Source of the DNA: Haloarcula litorea
GTDB taxonomy: Archaea; Halobacteriota; Halobacteria; Halobacteriales; Haloarculaceae
NCBI RefSeq assembly: GCF_029338195.1
Contig: NZ_CP119779.1
Location: forward strand, 1,178,001-1,242,000
DNA: 64,000 nt
Direction: 5' to 3'
Shown: positions 49,768-58,275 of the stretch, in pieces
Layout: every line of letters starts with the position of its first letter
Numbering within the stretch: position 1 is the stretch's first letter
Position numbers and translations under genes: made by a program
The notes under the pieces: model-generated
Told to the model about the DNA's origin: nothing
What the model saw: the letters and a program-made list of their open reading frames with translations, nothing else
Database searches by the model: none

Positions 49768-52700
49768 ATGGCGACCGCCGACAACACCGAACTCATCGAC
49801 CGTTTCGAGGAGTTCTACCGCAACTACTACCGCAACGAGATCGGTGAGCTCGCCCAGAAGTACCCCAACGACCAGAAGTCCCTGCACGTCGACTGGCAGG
49901 ACCTCTACCGCTTCGATCCGGACCTGGCCGACGACTACCGGACCAAGCCCGGGCAACTCCAGGAGTACGCCGAGGAGGCCCTGCGCCTCTACGACCTCCC
50001 GGTGGACGTCTCGCTGGGCCAGGCCCACGTCCGGATGCGGAACCTCCCCGACGCCGAGGACATCCGCGATCTGCGCCACGAGCACCACGGCAACCTCATC
50101 GCTGTCCAGGGCATCGTCCGGAAGGCCACGGACGTCCGCCCGAAGGTCGTCGAGGCGGCCTTCGAGTGCCAGCGCTGTGGTACGCTCACCCGCATCCCGC
50201 AGGCCGAGGGCGACTTCCAGGAGCCCCACGAGTGCCAGGGCTGTGAACGCCAGGGCCCGTTCCGCCTCAACACCGAGCAGTCCCAGTTCATCGACGCCCA
50301 GAAGCTCCGCGTCCAGGAGTCCCCCGAGGGGCTACGCGGCGGCGAGACCCCACAGTCCATCGACGTCAACATCGAGGACGACATCACCGGCCAGGTCACC
50401 GCCGGCGACCACGTCCGCGTGACCGGCGTCCTCAAGCTCGACCAGCGGGGCTCGGACCAGGACAAGTCCCCGATGTTCGACATCTACATGGACGGCGTCA
50501 GCGTCGAGATCGAGGACGAGCAGTTCGAGGACATGGAGATCACCGACGCCGACAAGAAGGAGATCATCGAGCTCTCGAACGAACCGGACATCTACGACAA
50601 GATGGTCGGTGCCATCGCGCCCTCGATCTACGGCTACGAGAAGGAGAAGCTCGCGATGATGCTCCAGTTGTTCTCGGGGGTGACCAAGGACCTCCCCGAC
50701 GGCTCGCGGATCCGTGGCGACCTCCACATGCTGCTGATCGGGGACCCGGGAACTGGAAAGTCTCAGATGTTATCATATATCCGAGAAATAGCGCCCCGCT
50801 CCGTCTACACCTCCGGGAAGGGATCCTCCAGCGCCGGCCTCACGGCGGCGGCCGTCCGGGACGACTTCGGCGACGGCCAGCAGTGGACTCTGGAGGCCGG
50901 GGCCCTGGTGCTTGCCGACCAGGGGATCGCCGCCGTCGACGAACTCGATAAGATGAGCTGCGTGACCGGCGACACGCTCGTCCACGGCGCGGACGGCATC
51001 TCGCGCATCCGCGACCTCGCTCACGACGCGGCCGCCGACGGGGCGGTCGAACAGCTCTCGAACGGTCGCATCGTCCGGGACTTCGGCGACCTGCGGGTCT
51101 GGACGATGACCGACGACGGGCGGCTGGTCACGCGACCCGTGACGGCGATCCACGAGTACGACGCGCCCGACGATCTCACGCGGGTCACGCTGGAGACCGA
51201 CGAGCGCCTCACGGCGACGGCTGACCACCCATTCTTCGTCCGCGAGGACGGCGAGCGCGTCGAGCGCGAGGCCGCCGACCTCGCGGCCGGCGACTGGGTG
51301 TACGTCCCCCGCGAGCTCTCGGGGCCGGCCGCCGACGGCGGGACTGCGGCGCTGCCGGAAGACACGGCGAACGAGACGGCCGTCGCGAAGGACCCGGTCT
51401 CGCCCGCCCTCGCGTCGGTACTGGGCTACCTCGCCGGCGACGGCAACGTCTACTACGACCGCGACGAGGGGGTCTACGGCGTCCGGTTCACCAACGCCGA
51501 GGAGCAACTGCTCGCTGACTTCGAGCGAGCGGCCCGGGACCCCTTCGACGCCGACCCGGTCCGGCCGCCGAGCGAGCAGCGCGCCGACGGCGTCGAGACG
51601 GTCCGCGTCACCGGGAAGGCGGCCGCCGAGACGGTCCTCGACGCGGGGATGAACCTCGAGACGTACGACGGCAAGCGGCTTCCCGAGGGCGTCACTGCGT
51701 CCTCGGATGCGGCGAAGGCGGCGTTCCTGCGGGCGCTGGCTGACAGCGAAGGATCGGTCGACGACCGCACCGTCCGGATCCACTCCTCGAGTTACGACCT
51801 GCTGCTGGGGGCGAAACAGCTCCTCCTGGAGTTCTGTGTGTCCAGCCAGCTCCAGACGCGTGAGCGGTCCGACGGCCGGGACCTCCACGTCCTGACGATC
51901 ACCGACGCGGACTCGCTGGCGGCGTTCGATCGACACGTCGGGTTCACGCTCGACCGGAAACGGCGAGCACTCGCCGAGGCAGTCGAACGCGTCTCCGGCG
52001 ACCGGACGATTCTCGACGTCGTCCCGTCGTGTGGTGATCTACTTGCGGAGTGCCGCGACTCGCTCCGCCTGCACCAGTCCGAGTGTGGCCTCGACGACGT
52101 GACCTACTGCAACTTCGAGAACGAGGACGCGAACGTCTCCATTCGCGCCGCCCGGACGATCCTCGAACGCTTCGAGACTCGCACGTACGAGGCAGCGGCC
52201 GACCGCGAGACGGTCGAGGACGCGGACTGGGACCGGCTGTCGACCCTCCGCGAGCGCTACCACGTCCCACAGTCGGAACTCGCCGCGGGGACCGACTACA
52301 GCCAGCAGCAAATCTCGCGGCTGTGGGCCGAGGATCCCGCCCTCCGGAAGACCGTCGCAGCCCGGCTCGACACGATACTCGCGTCGGTCGCCGACGCCGA
52401 CCTCTCGGAACTCCGGAGCCTCGTCCACGGCGACGTGCAGTGGCGACGCGTCGAGCGCGTCGAGACGGTGCCTGCGACGGTCGACGACGACGAGGTCCGC
52501 CTGCGCCGGGAGGAACTGGCGGCGCTGCTGGGATGTTCGCCCGCCGACGCCGTCGCGGACGCCAAGGATCTACTGGCGACCGAGCCCGCCCTCGACGACT
52601 GGGCGGCGCTCCGGAGCGCGACCGACGAGTACGGAATCTCCTACGCCACCCTCGCCGGGGACGTGGGCGTCGCGCCGTCGACCGTCTCCCGGTGGATGCG

Positions 52701-53790
52701 CGGCGTCGTCGAGACCGACCGCTTCGAGGCGGTTCGCGGGGCGGCGCTCGACCGGATCGAGTCTATTCGGGACGAGGCGCGGGCCCTCCTCGACGAGATC
52801 GAGGCCCGACAGACGCCCAGTGTCTACGACCTCACCGTCGAGGGGACCCACAACTTCGTCGCTAACGGGATGGTCGTCCACAACTCGGAAGATCGTTCGG
52901 CGATGCACGAGGCCCTCGAACAGCAGCGCATCAGCGTCTCGAAGGCGGGAATCAACGCCACGCTCAAGTCCCGGTGTTCGCTGCTGGGGGCAGCCAACCC
53001 CAAGTACGGCCGCTTCGACCAGTACGAACCCATCGGCGAGCAGATCGACCTCGAACCGGCGCTGATCTCGCGGTTCGACCTCATCTTCACCGTCACCGAC
53101 AAGCCCGACGAGGAGGAGGACCGGAACCTCGCGGAACACATCATCCAGACCAACTACGCCGGCGAGCTCAACACCCACCGGATGCAGAATCCGACGCCGG
53201 ACGTCTCCGAGGAGGAGGTCGAGACGGTCACCGAAGAGGTCGCCCCGACCATCGACCCGGAGCTCCTGCGGAAGTACGTCGCCTACGCCAAGCGGGACTG
53301 CTTCCCGACGATGACCGAGGAAGCAAAGGAGACCATCGAGGACTTCTACGTCGACCTGCGACTGAAGGGCCAGGACGAGGACGCCCCGGTCCCGGTCACC
53401 GCCCGGAAACTGGAGGCGCTGGTCCGGCTCGCGGAGGCGTCGGCGCGCATCCGCCTCTCGGACACCGTCGACGAGGAGGACGCCGACCGGGCCGTCGACA
53501 TCGCCCACTACTGCCTGAAGGAGATCGGCGTCGACCCCGAGACCGGCGAGTTCGACGCCGACGTGGTCGAGACGGGTACCTCGAAGAGCCAGCGCGACCG
53601 CATCCAGAACATCAAGGGGATCATCGCTGACATCGAGGACGAGTACGACGAGGGCGCGCCGATCGACGTGGTGATCGAGCGCGCCGAGGAGGTCGGCATC
53701 GACGAGTCCAAGGCCGAACACGAGATCGAGAAGCTCAAACAGAAGGGCGAGGTGTACGAGCCCCGCACCGACCACCTGCGGACGACGTAG
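49768..53790 (+). CDS. mcm: MCM replicative helicase precursor containing one intein
   Basis: A 1340-residue precursor; removal of the 642-residue intein leaves a 698-residue MCM. The N-terminal domain has a zinc site (CQRCGTLTRIPQ and CQGCERQGP) and an OB fold. AAA+ motifs: Walker A LIGDPGTGKSQML, Walker B AAVDELDKM, sensor 1 LLGAANPKYGRFD and the arginine finger in SRFDLIF. The intein interrupts DKMS/SEDRSAMHEAL right after Walker B, so splicing is needed for function. A winged helix closes the C-terminus. MCM unwinds DNA at the replication fork. It heads the downstream cluster; only one base separates it from the next gene. Confidence 0.97.
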   Translation: MATADNTELIDRFEEFYRNYYRNEIGELAQKYPNDQKSLHVDWQDLYRFDPDLADDYRTKPGQLQEYAEEALRLYDLPVDVSLGQAHVRMRNLPDAEDIRDLRHEHHGNLIAVQGIVRKATDVRPKVVEAAFECQRCGTLTRIPQAEGDFQEPHECQGCERQGPFRLNTEQSQFIDAQKLRVQESPEGLRGGETPQSIDVNIEDDITGQVTAGDHVRVTGVLKLDQRGSDQDKSPMFDIYMDGVSVEIEDEQFEDMEITDADKKEIIELSNEPDIYDKMVGAIAPSIYGYEKEKLAMMLQLFSGVTKDLPDGSRIRGDLHMLLIGDPGTGKSQMLSYIREIAPRSVYTSGKGSSSAGLTAAAVRDDFGDGQQWTLEAGALVLADQGIAAVDELDKMSCVTGDTLVHGADGISRIRDLAHDAAADGAVEQLSNGRIVRDFGDLRVWTMTDDGRLVTRPVTAIHEYDAPDDLTRVTLETDERLTATADHPFFVREDGERVEREAADLAAGDWVYVPRELSGPAADGGTAALPEDTANETAVAKDPVSPALASVLGYLAGDGNVYYDRDEGVYGVRFTNAEEQLLADFERAARDPFDADPVRPPSEQRADGVETVRVTGKAAAETVLDAGMNLETYDGKRLPEGVTASSDAAKAAFLRALADSEGSVDDRTVRIHSSSYDLLLGAKQLLLEFCVSSQLQTRERSDGRDLHVLTITDADSLAAFDRHVGFTLDRKRRALAEAVERVSGDRTILDVVPSCGDLLAECRDSLRLHQSECGLDDVTYCNFENEDANVSIRAARTILERFETRTYEAAADRETVEDADWDRLSTLRERYHVPQSELAAGTDYSQQQISRLWAEDPALRKTVAARLDTILASVADADLSELRSLVHGDVQWRRVERVETVPATVDDDEVRLRREELAALLGCSPADAVADAKDLLATEPALDDWAALRSATDEYGISYATLAGDVGVAPSTVSRWMRGVVETDRFEAVRGAALDRIESIRDEARALLDEIEARQTPSVYDLTVEGTHNFVANGMVVHNSEDRSAMHEALEQQRISVSKAGINATLKSRCSLLGAANPKYGRFDQYEPIGEQIDLEPALISRFDLIFTVTDKPDEEEDRNLAEHIIQTNYAGELNTHRMQNPTPDVSEEEVETVTEEVAPTIDPELLRKYVAYAKRDCFPTMTEEAKETIEDFYVDLRLKGQDEDAPVPVTARKLEALVRLAEASARIRLSDTVDEEDADRAVDIAHYCLKEIGVDPETGEFDADVVETGTSKSQRDRIQNIKGIIADIEDEYDEGAPIDVVIERAEEVGIDESKAEHEIEKLKQKGEVYEPRTDHLRTT
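50959..52884 (+). other. Intein with LAGLIDADG homing endonuclease and two HTH segments (within mcm)
   Basis: It covers MCM residues 398-1039. Splice motifs: Cys398 start (CVTGDTLVHG), block B TADHPFFV (about 482), block F VYDLTVEGTHNFVANG and C-terminal VVHN before Ser. The endonuclease shows LGYLAGDGN (about 551-560) and FLRALADSEGSV (about 652-664). Two helix-turn-helix-like segments follow: QSELAAGTDYSQQQISRLW (about 835-855) and ATLAGDVGVAPSTVSRWM (960-977). The second lies between RRVERVETV (about 893) and block F (1019), so it appears inserted inside the C-terminal splicing region. At 642 residues it is large for an intein. Confidence 0.93.
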
Positions 53791-53791
53791 G

Positions 53792-54070
53792 ATGGACCGG
53801 ATCTCCGCCCTGCGGAACATCGAGGACGTGCTCGCGGCCTTCGAGGAGGGCGAGCGCTCGCTGTCGGAGCTGGAACGCGAGGTCAGGGGCATCCTCCGGA
53901 CCTACGCGGCCGACTTCGAGGGGGACCTGCGGGCCTACCGGGCCAGCGGTGACGGCGCGGCCGACGGACTGGTGGTGCTGGCGGCCTCGGAACCCGACGC
54001 GCGGGGCCGCGTCCGCGACCTGGTCGACGATCCGGGGCAGTTCAGCGTCGCGCCCGCCGACGAAGGTTGA
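53792..54070 (+). CDS. Small conserved protein after mcm (DUF7854-like)
   Basis: A 92-residue cytoplasmic protein. The N-terminus MDRISALRNIEDVLAAFEEG and the helix LSELEREVRGILRTYAADF are strongly patterned; the C-terminus forms strands (DGLVVLAASEPDARGRVRDL). It starts one base after the mcm stop, so it is certainly in the same transcript. I recall it as DUF7854, conserved next to MCM in haloarchaea. No function is known; a role with MCM is inferred only from position. Confidence 0.8.
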   Translation: MDRISALRNIEDVLAAFEEGERSLSELEREVRGILRTYAADFEGDLRAYRASGDGAADGLVVLAASEPDARGRVRDLVDDPGQFSVAPADEG

Positions 54071-54096
54071 AGTGCGAGAGGGGGCGACGCACGGGT

Positions 54097-54681
54097 ATGT
54101 GTGACCTCCCCGAGGCCCTCGCCGACGCCCCGGCGACGCTCGTCTGCGCGCCGCCGATGCAGGGCGGCGGGAGCGGTCGCTGTCGAGCGCTTCTGGACGC
54201 GGCCGATCCGACGGAGACGGTGGTCTGGGTGACGTACAACCGCTCGCCGGCGGCGTGCGTGGAGCAGTACCGGGAGCGTGGCGGCGACGCGACGGCGGTC
54301 GTCGTCGCCGTCGGCGAGACAGCGGTCGGGGCCGACGATACGCTCGCCGACGCCGAAGTCGCGACCGTCTCGACGCCGGCCGATCTCACCGGACTCGGGA
54401 TCGCGCTGAGCCGAGCGCTGTCGAGCCACGACGACGTGACCTGCTGTTTCGACTCCCTGACGGCGCTGTTGCAGTACGCCGATCGCGAGACTGCCTTCGA
54501 GTTCCTCCACGCGGTCACGGCCCAGCTCTACGCGGCCGACGCCACCGCACACGTCCACCTCGACCCGACGGTCCACGACGACCGGACCGTCGACGCGCTG
54601 GCCTCGCTGTTCAACGCGCTCGTCGACGTCACCGGGGACACGCGCGAGGTTCGCGTCCGCGAGTCAGTAACGAGCGACTAG
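54097..54681 (+). CDS. Degenerate RecA/KaiC-like protein (DUF7504-like)
   Basis: A 194-residue protein with the strand-helix order of a RecA/KaiC fold (TLVCAPPMQGGGSGRC, TVVWVTYNRSPAACVEQY, DVTCCFDSLTALLQYADRE, HVHLDPTVHDDRTVDAL). The P-loop position reads GGGSGRC, without the GK(T/S) needed for normal nucleotide binding, so ATPase activity is doubtful. I recall this degenerate group as DUF7504. It lies 26 bases after the DUF7854-like gene in the MCM cluster. Confidence 0.78.
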   Translation: MCDLPEALADAPATLVCAPPMQGGGSGRCRALLDAADPTETVVWVTYNRSPAACVEQYRERGGDATAVVVAVGETAVGADDTLADAEVATVSTPADLTGLGIALSRALSSHDDVTCCFDSLTALLQYADRETAFEFLHAVTAQLYAADATAHVHLDPTVHDDRTVDALASLFNALVDVTGDTREVRVRESVTSD

Positions 54682-54690
54682 ATAAATTTT
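54682..54690 (+). promoter_or_regulatory. Internal promoter TATA box in the MCM cluster
   Basis: ATAAATTTT directly follows the preceding stop codon and is centred about 31 bases before the GTG at 54717. It is among the most AT-rich strings of the cluster, implying a second transcription start for the downstream genes. Confidence 0.65.
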
Positions 54691-54716
54691 TCAACCTCTA
54701 CAACGGAATTATCGGC

Positions 54717-55052
54717 GTGTTGCTCGTCGTCACCTACACGCGAGCCGCGCGGCGGGACCTGCGGAACGTCTGCGCGGCTCACGAGGACTGCGTGGTCCGG
54801 GAGCTGGGCCGGGCGGCGCTGCTGTCGGCGACGGAGTTCGGGGCGTTCCAGGCGCTTCGGCTCCAGGAGAAACACGGGCTGGACGTCCAGGTCGAGCGGG
54901 TCCGCCCGTTCGAGCCGTCGGACGCGCCGGCCCGTGTCCGCGAGGCGGCCGGGGCCTACGAGGCCCGCGACCAGCCGTCGACGCCGTACGCGCGGTTCGC
55001 GGCGGGCCGGGACCTGCCGGACCCGGACGCGATGCGGGGGCGGGAACTGTGA
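54717..55052 (+). CDS. Small conserved protein (DUF7855-like)
   Basis: A 111-residue protein with GTG start: MLLVVTYTRAARRDLRNVCA, ECV-like hydrophobic helix region EDCVVRELGRAALLSATEFGA, then a C-terminal basic/acidic tail with YARFAAGRDLPDPDAM. The start is supported by the TATA box. Its stop overlaps the next start (GTGA). It appears to belong to the uncharacterised haloarchaeal family I recall as DUF7855. Function unknown. Confidence 0.75.
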   Translation: MLLVVTYTRAARRDLRNVCAAHEDCVVRELGRAALLSATEFGAFQALRLQEKHGLDVQVERVRPFEPSDAPARVREAAGAYEARDQPSTPYARFAAGRDLPDPDAMRGREL

Positions 55053-55858
55053 GGGTCGTCGTCGACGGGCGGGTCCGGACCGGGCGGGCCGTCGCCGTCG
55101 GGGACCTGCCGGTCGGCGGTGCGGAACTCGCGGCGGCGGTCCGGGGCGAGCGCGACCGGCCGACGGTCGAGGCTCCGTCCCCCACGCCGGTGTACGACTA
55201 CTGTGGCCGCGTCCGTCCGGAGATGGGCCTCGAGACGCGGACGGCCCTGGCGACGGCCGCGCGGTCGCTGGGAGCGACGACGCCGCGCGACGAGACCATC
55301 GCGGCCCTGCGCTCCGAACTGGACGACCTGTCACCGGCACAGCCGTCCCGACCGCCCGCCCTCGATCCGCCGTCGGCGGACCGGCTCGCGGCACTGCGGG
55401 AGACGGCCGCGACCGAGCGGGGGCGGCTGGACGCCCGGACCGCGCTGGACGCCGAGACCGACGGGATCGAACAGACCGTCCGGTCGGCCACGCGGGAGCT
55501 GACCGAGGCCGAGACCGAGCGGACCGCCGCGGTCGAACAGCGGGTCCGGCGGCGCGAGGCCGCCCGCGAGTACCGGGACCGACTCGACGAGCGGCGGCGG
55601 CTCGCGGACCGACTGGCGAACGAGCGACGGGCGGCGCGGGCACACCTCGTCGACTCGTTCACCGACCGCTTCCGGGACGCGCTGGCGGCCGTCCCGGCGT
55701 CGGTTCCGCCGGAGCCGTTCGAGGCCCCGCCCGTCGCCGCCGCGCTCGCGGTGCTGCGGCTCGGGCACACGCCGGCTCCGGTCGTCCTCGAAGTCGACCG
55801 GTTCGACTCGCCCGCGGCGGCGGCCGACGCGCTCGACGCGCCGGTCCTGCGGTGCTGA
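55049..55858 (+). CDS. Coiled-coil protein of the MCM cluster (DUF7856-like)
   Basis: A 269-residue protein starting with GTG inside the previous stop. The N-terminal 100 residues include TPVYDYCGRVRPEMGLETRT. A long charged helix spans about 110-205 (RELTEAETERTAAVEQRVRR and onward), probably a coiled coil, followed by a compact C-terminal domain (PPVAAALAVLRLGHTPAPVV). I recall it as DUF7856. It may be a structural or scaffolding partner; no catalytic motif is visible. Confidence 0.75.
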   Translation: MRVVVDGRVRTGRAVAVGDLPVGGAELAAAVRGERDRPTVEAPSPTPVYDYCGRVRPEMGLETRTALATAARSLGATTPRDETIAALRSELDDLSPAQPSRPPALDPPSADRLAALRETAATERGRLDARTALDAETDGIEQTVRSATRELTEAETERTAAVEQRVRRREAAREYRDRLDERRRLADRLANERRAARAHLVDSFTDRFRDALAAVPASVPPEPFEAPPVAAALAVLRLGHTPAPVVLEVDRFDSPAAAADALDAPVLRC

Positions 55859-55890
55859 GACTTAAACCGGAGCGGGCGGCGACCGCCCGT

Positions 55891-56601
55891 ATGGTGACAC
55901 TCGACTGCGCGACGAGCCGCCACGACGGGGTGACGCTCGTGACCGTCCGGCTCCGGGACGTCGACCGGCCGACGCGCGTGACCGTCCGGAACCGCCTCGA
56001 CGGCCCGGTGTGGCCGCCGCGCCGCGAGGGGCGTCCGGCGACCGGCTGGACCGACGAGGGCTTCGAGGGAGTCGTCGAGAGCGAGCGGGCGCTGGGGTAC
56101 GCGACGCCGGCCCCGGCCGAGACGCCGGCCGCGACGCTCGCCGACGCGACCCCGGTCGCCGCCGAGGGCGGGGTCGCCGACTACGGGAGGGACGCGATGT
56201 CCACCGATCCCGACGCTGTCGTCCGCTCGCTGGGCGACCCGTCGCCGCCGCGGGACGCGGTTCCCCGCTCGGGACGAGACGGCGGGACCGACGGAGGAAC
56301 GAGCGGACGCGACGCCCCGGAGACGCACGACGCTCCGCCCGCGGACGTCCCTGCCCCCGTCGCGGAGTGGCTGGCGACGATGGCCGACAGGGCGGACCGG
56401 GCCGAGGCGCTGGTGGCCGCCGAGACGCTCGCGGCGGCCACCGATGCGGTCGACGCCGCCGGCGGGCTGGCCGGCGTCCGCGACCTGGCGACCGGCACGG
56501 ACGAGCGGCTGCTCCGGGCCGTCGCTCGGCGCGCGGAGACGCTTGCCGACCGGCGGGCGGCGGCGTCCGTTCCGGTCGAGACGCTCGAACGGCTCGCATG
56601 A
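55891..56601 (+). CDS. Conserved protein of the MCM cluster (DUF7857-like)
   Basis: A 236-residue protein. The N-terminal 60 residues form a beta-rich domain (VTLVTVRLRDVDRPTRVTVRN, VWPPRREGRPATGWTDEGFE) resembling a small beta sandwich. A Pro/Asp/Gly-rich linker follows, then a helical C-terminus (WLATMADRADRAEALVAAET). I recall the family as DUF7857. ACTTAAACC 27-35 bases upstream may be a promoter. It overlaps the MinD-like ATPase gene by ATGA. Confidence 0.72.
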   Translation: MVTLDCATSRHDGVTLVTVRLRDVDRPTRVTVRNRLDGPVWPPRREGRPATGWTDEGFEGVVESERALGYATPAPAETPAATLADATPVAAEGGVADYGRDAMSTDPDAVVRSLGDPSPPRDAVPRSGRDGGTDGGTSGRDAPETHDAPPADVPAPVAEWLATMADRADRAEALVAAETLAAATDAVDAAGGLAGVRDLATGTDERLLRAVARRAETLADRRAAASVPVETLERLA

Positions 56602-57263
56602 TCCTGACCGTCATCGGCGGCAAGGGCGGGGTCGGCAAGTCGACGGTCGCGTTCAACCTCGCCGCGCGGCTGGACGGCGTCGTCGTCGACGGCGACCTCG
56701 GGATGGCGGACCTCCCGGCGGGCCGCGGCCCGGACCTCCACGACGTGCTGGCCGGGCGGGCCGATGTCCACGAGGCCGTCCGGCACGGCGGTCCGGTGAC
56801 GGTGGTCCCGTGTGGCCGGACGCTGGCGGGCGCGCGGGCCGCCGACCCGGCGGCGCTCTCGGACGCGCTGGCGGCGCTGGACCGGACGCACCGCTGGGTC
56901 GTCGTCGACTCGCCGGCCGGTCGCCACGCCGACGTGGGGGTGCCGCTGGTCGCCGCCGACGCGGCCCTCGTGGTGACGACCGACACGGCCGCGGCGCTGG
57001 CCGACGCGCTCCGGGTCCGGGAGCTCGCACGGGAACTCGGGACTGGGATCTGCCGGGTCGTCCTCAACCGAGTCGGTCCCGACGCCGCAACCCGGCCGGT
57101 CGCGGACCGCCTCGGCGCGCCGGTGGTCACGCTGCCCGAGAGCGAGGCACTGGCCGCGGCACAGCGACACGGCCAGCCGGTCGGTCGGACGGCACCGGAC
57201 TCGGCGGCCGCAGAATCGATCGCCCGACTCGCGGACGCGGTCTACGCCTGCAGGTCGGTGTAG
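56598..57263 (+). CDS. MinD/ParA-family ATPase
   Basis: A 221-residue P-loop ATPase with the deviant Walker A motif GGKGGVGKSTVAFNLA, switch I VVVDGDLGMADLP and Walker B VVVDSPAGRHADV. It is shorter than most MinD proteins and no C-terminal membrane-targeting helix is clear. Such ATPases position cell-division, chromosome or surface structures. By context (mcm cluster, tail-to-tail with TFB) it matches the haloarchaeal protein I recall as MinD1 of Haloferax. It overlaps the preceding gene by four bases and the convergent TFB gene by 22. Confidence 0.88.
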   Translation: MILTVIGGKGGVGKSTVAFNLAARLDGVVVDGDLGMADLPAGRGPDLHDVLAGRADVHEAVRHGGPVTVVPCGRTLAGARAADPAALSDALAALDRTHRWVVVDSPAGRHADVGVPLVAADAALVVTTDTAAALADALRVRELARELGTGICRVVLNRVGPDAATRPVADRLGAPVVTLPESEALAAAQRHGQPVGRTAPDSAAAESIARLADAVYACRSV

Positions 57264-58102
57264 GTCCCCCGGATCGTGACGGGCGTCACGTCCGCCACGT
57301 CGGCGGCCTCGGCCTGTGTGAGGCCGCCGTCGAGTTCTCTCGACGCGGTGTAGAGGCAGGCCGCGGCGACGCCGGCGGGGTTGCGACCGCCGACGGCGTC
57401 GCGTGCGCGGGCCTCGTCGACCAGTTCCTCCGCTCGGGACCGGACCGCGTCCGGGAGGTCGAGCTCGGAGGCGAAGCGAGGGACGTACTCGCGGGGGTCG
57501 ATGGGACCGGTCGGCAGCCCCAGGTCGCGGTTCAGGGCGTCGTAGGCGGCCCGGAGCTCGTCGGGGTCGGCGCGGGCGGCCCGACACAGCTCCTCGACGG
57601 TCCGGGCGACGCCCTCGGTGCGACAGGTGGCGTACACCGCCGCGGCGGCGAACCCCTCCAGCGAGCGGCCACGGAGCAGGTCGGCCTTCTGTGCGGACTC
57701 GAAGAGGACGCAGGCGCGGTCGCGGATCGCGTCCGAGAGGCCCAGCGAGCAGACGATCCGCCGGATGGCGGTGAAGGCGTACACCTGATTTCGGTCCCGC
57801 TTCGACCCCACCTGCGCCCGGCGGTGTTCGCGCCGGAGGCGCGCCATCTGTCGTCGCTTGCGCCCCTTCAGCCGGGTCGAGCGACCGATCTCCGTCGAGA
57901 GCCCCCGGTCGTGTCGGGACCGGGTCAGCGGCGCGCCGGTCCGGGCGCGGTCCGTGTCCTCGTCCGCGAAGCTCCGCCACTCCGGCCCGCGGTCGATGGC
58001 GTCCTCGCCGACGACCAGGCCACAGCTGGCACACACCGTCTCGCAGCCGTCCTGTTCGAGCGTCCCGTCGCACTCGGGGCAGCCAGTCGCAGTCGCACTC
58101 AT
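57242..58102 (-). CDS. tfb: Transcription initiation factor IIB (TFB)
   Basis: A 286-residue general transcription factor that binds TBP-DNA and recruits RNA polymerase. N-terminal zinc ribbon: CPEC (8-11) and CASC (24-27). The B-reader/linker region follows (GPEWRSFADEDTDRARTGAPL, GLSTEIGRSTRLKGRKRRQ). Two cyclin-like repeats are visible (NQVYAFTAIRRIVCSLGL and YVPRFASELDLPDAVRSRA). It is slightly shorter than typical haloarchaeal TFBs of about 320 residues and is likely one of several paralogues. The 3' end overlaps the MinD-like gene by 22 bases. Confidence 0.94.
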   Translation of the reverse strand: MSATATGCPECDGTLEQDGCETVCASCGLVVGEDAIDRGPEWRSFADEDTDRARTGAPLTRSRHDRGLSTEIGRSTRLKGRKRRQMARLRREHRRAQVGSKRDRNQVYAFTAIRRIVCSLGLSDAIRDRACVLFESAQKADLLRGRSLEGFAAAAVYATCRTEGVARTVEELCRAARADPDELRAAYDALNRDLGLPTGPIDPREYVPRFASELDLPDAVRSRAEELVDEARARDAVGGRNPAGVAAACLYTASRELDGGLTQAEAADVADVTPVTIRGTYTDLQA

Positions 58103-58130
58103 CGTGGTTCGATCTACGCGCCGAGCCGAG

Positions 58131-58140
58131 GTTAAAAAAC
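58131..58140 (-). promoter_or_regulatory. TATA box of the TFB gene
   Basis: Read on the minus strand, GTTTTTTAAC is centred about 33 bases before the TFB start, implying a leader of only a few bases. Confidence 0.55.
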
Positions 58141-58168
58141 CGACGTTCGTGCGGGTGAACGCCGCGAT

Positions 58169-58243
58169 CCGTCGGAAACTACCGACCGGTTATCGGTAGG
58201 TACGACCGCGACGCCCGCGTTGTTTTCGGACACCTTCCGACGG
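58169..58243. promoter_or_regulatory. Nested inverted repeats in the TFB divergent promoter region
   Basis: CTACCGA-N7-TCGGTAG (58179-58199) is a perfect 7-base-arm inverted repeat. It lies inside a wider pair, CCGTCGGAA (58169-58177) and TTCCGACGG (58235-58243), complementary over 9 bases. The outer right arm abuts the TATA box of the gene at 58276. This symmetry between two divergent promoters suggests regulatory protein binding or DNA looping. Confidence 0.5.
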
Positions 58244-58250
58244 TATTAAG
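58244..58250 (+). promoter_or_regulatory. TATA box of the DUF7858-like gene
   Basis: TATTAAG is centred 29 bases before the ATG at 58276. Confidence 0.6.
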
Positions 58251-58275
58251 GGCCGGCCGCGAGCAGTGACCGACG

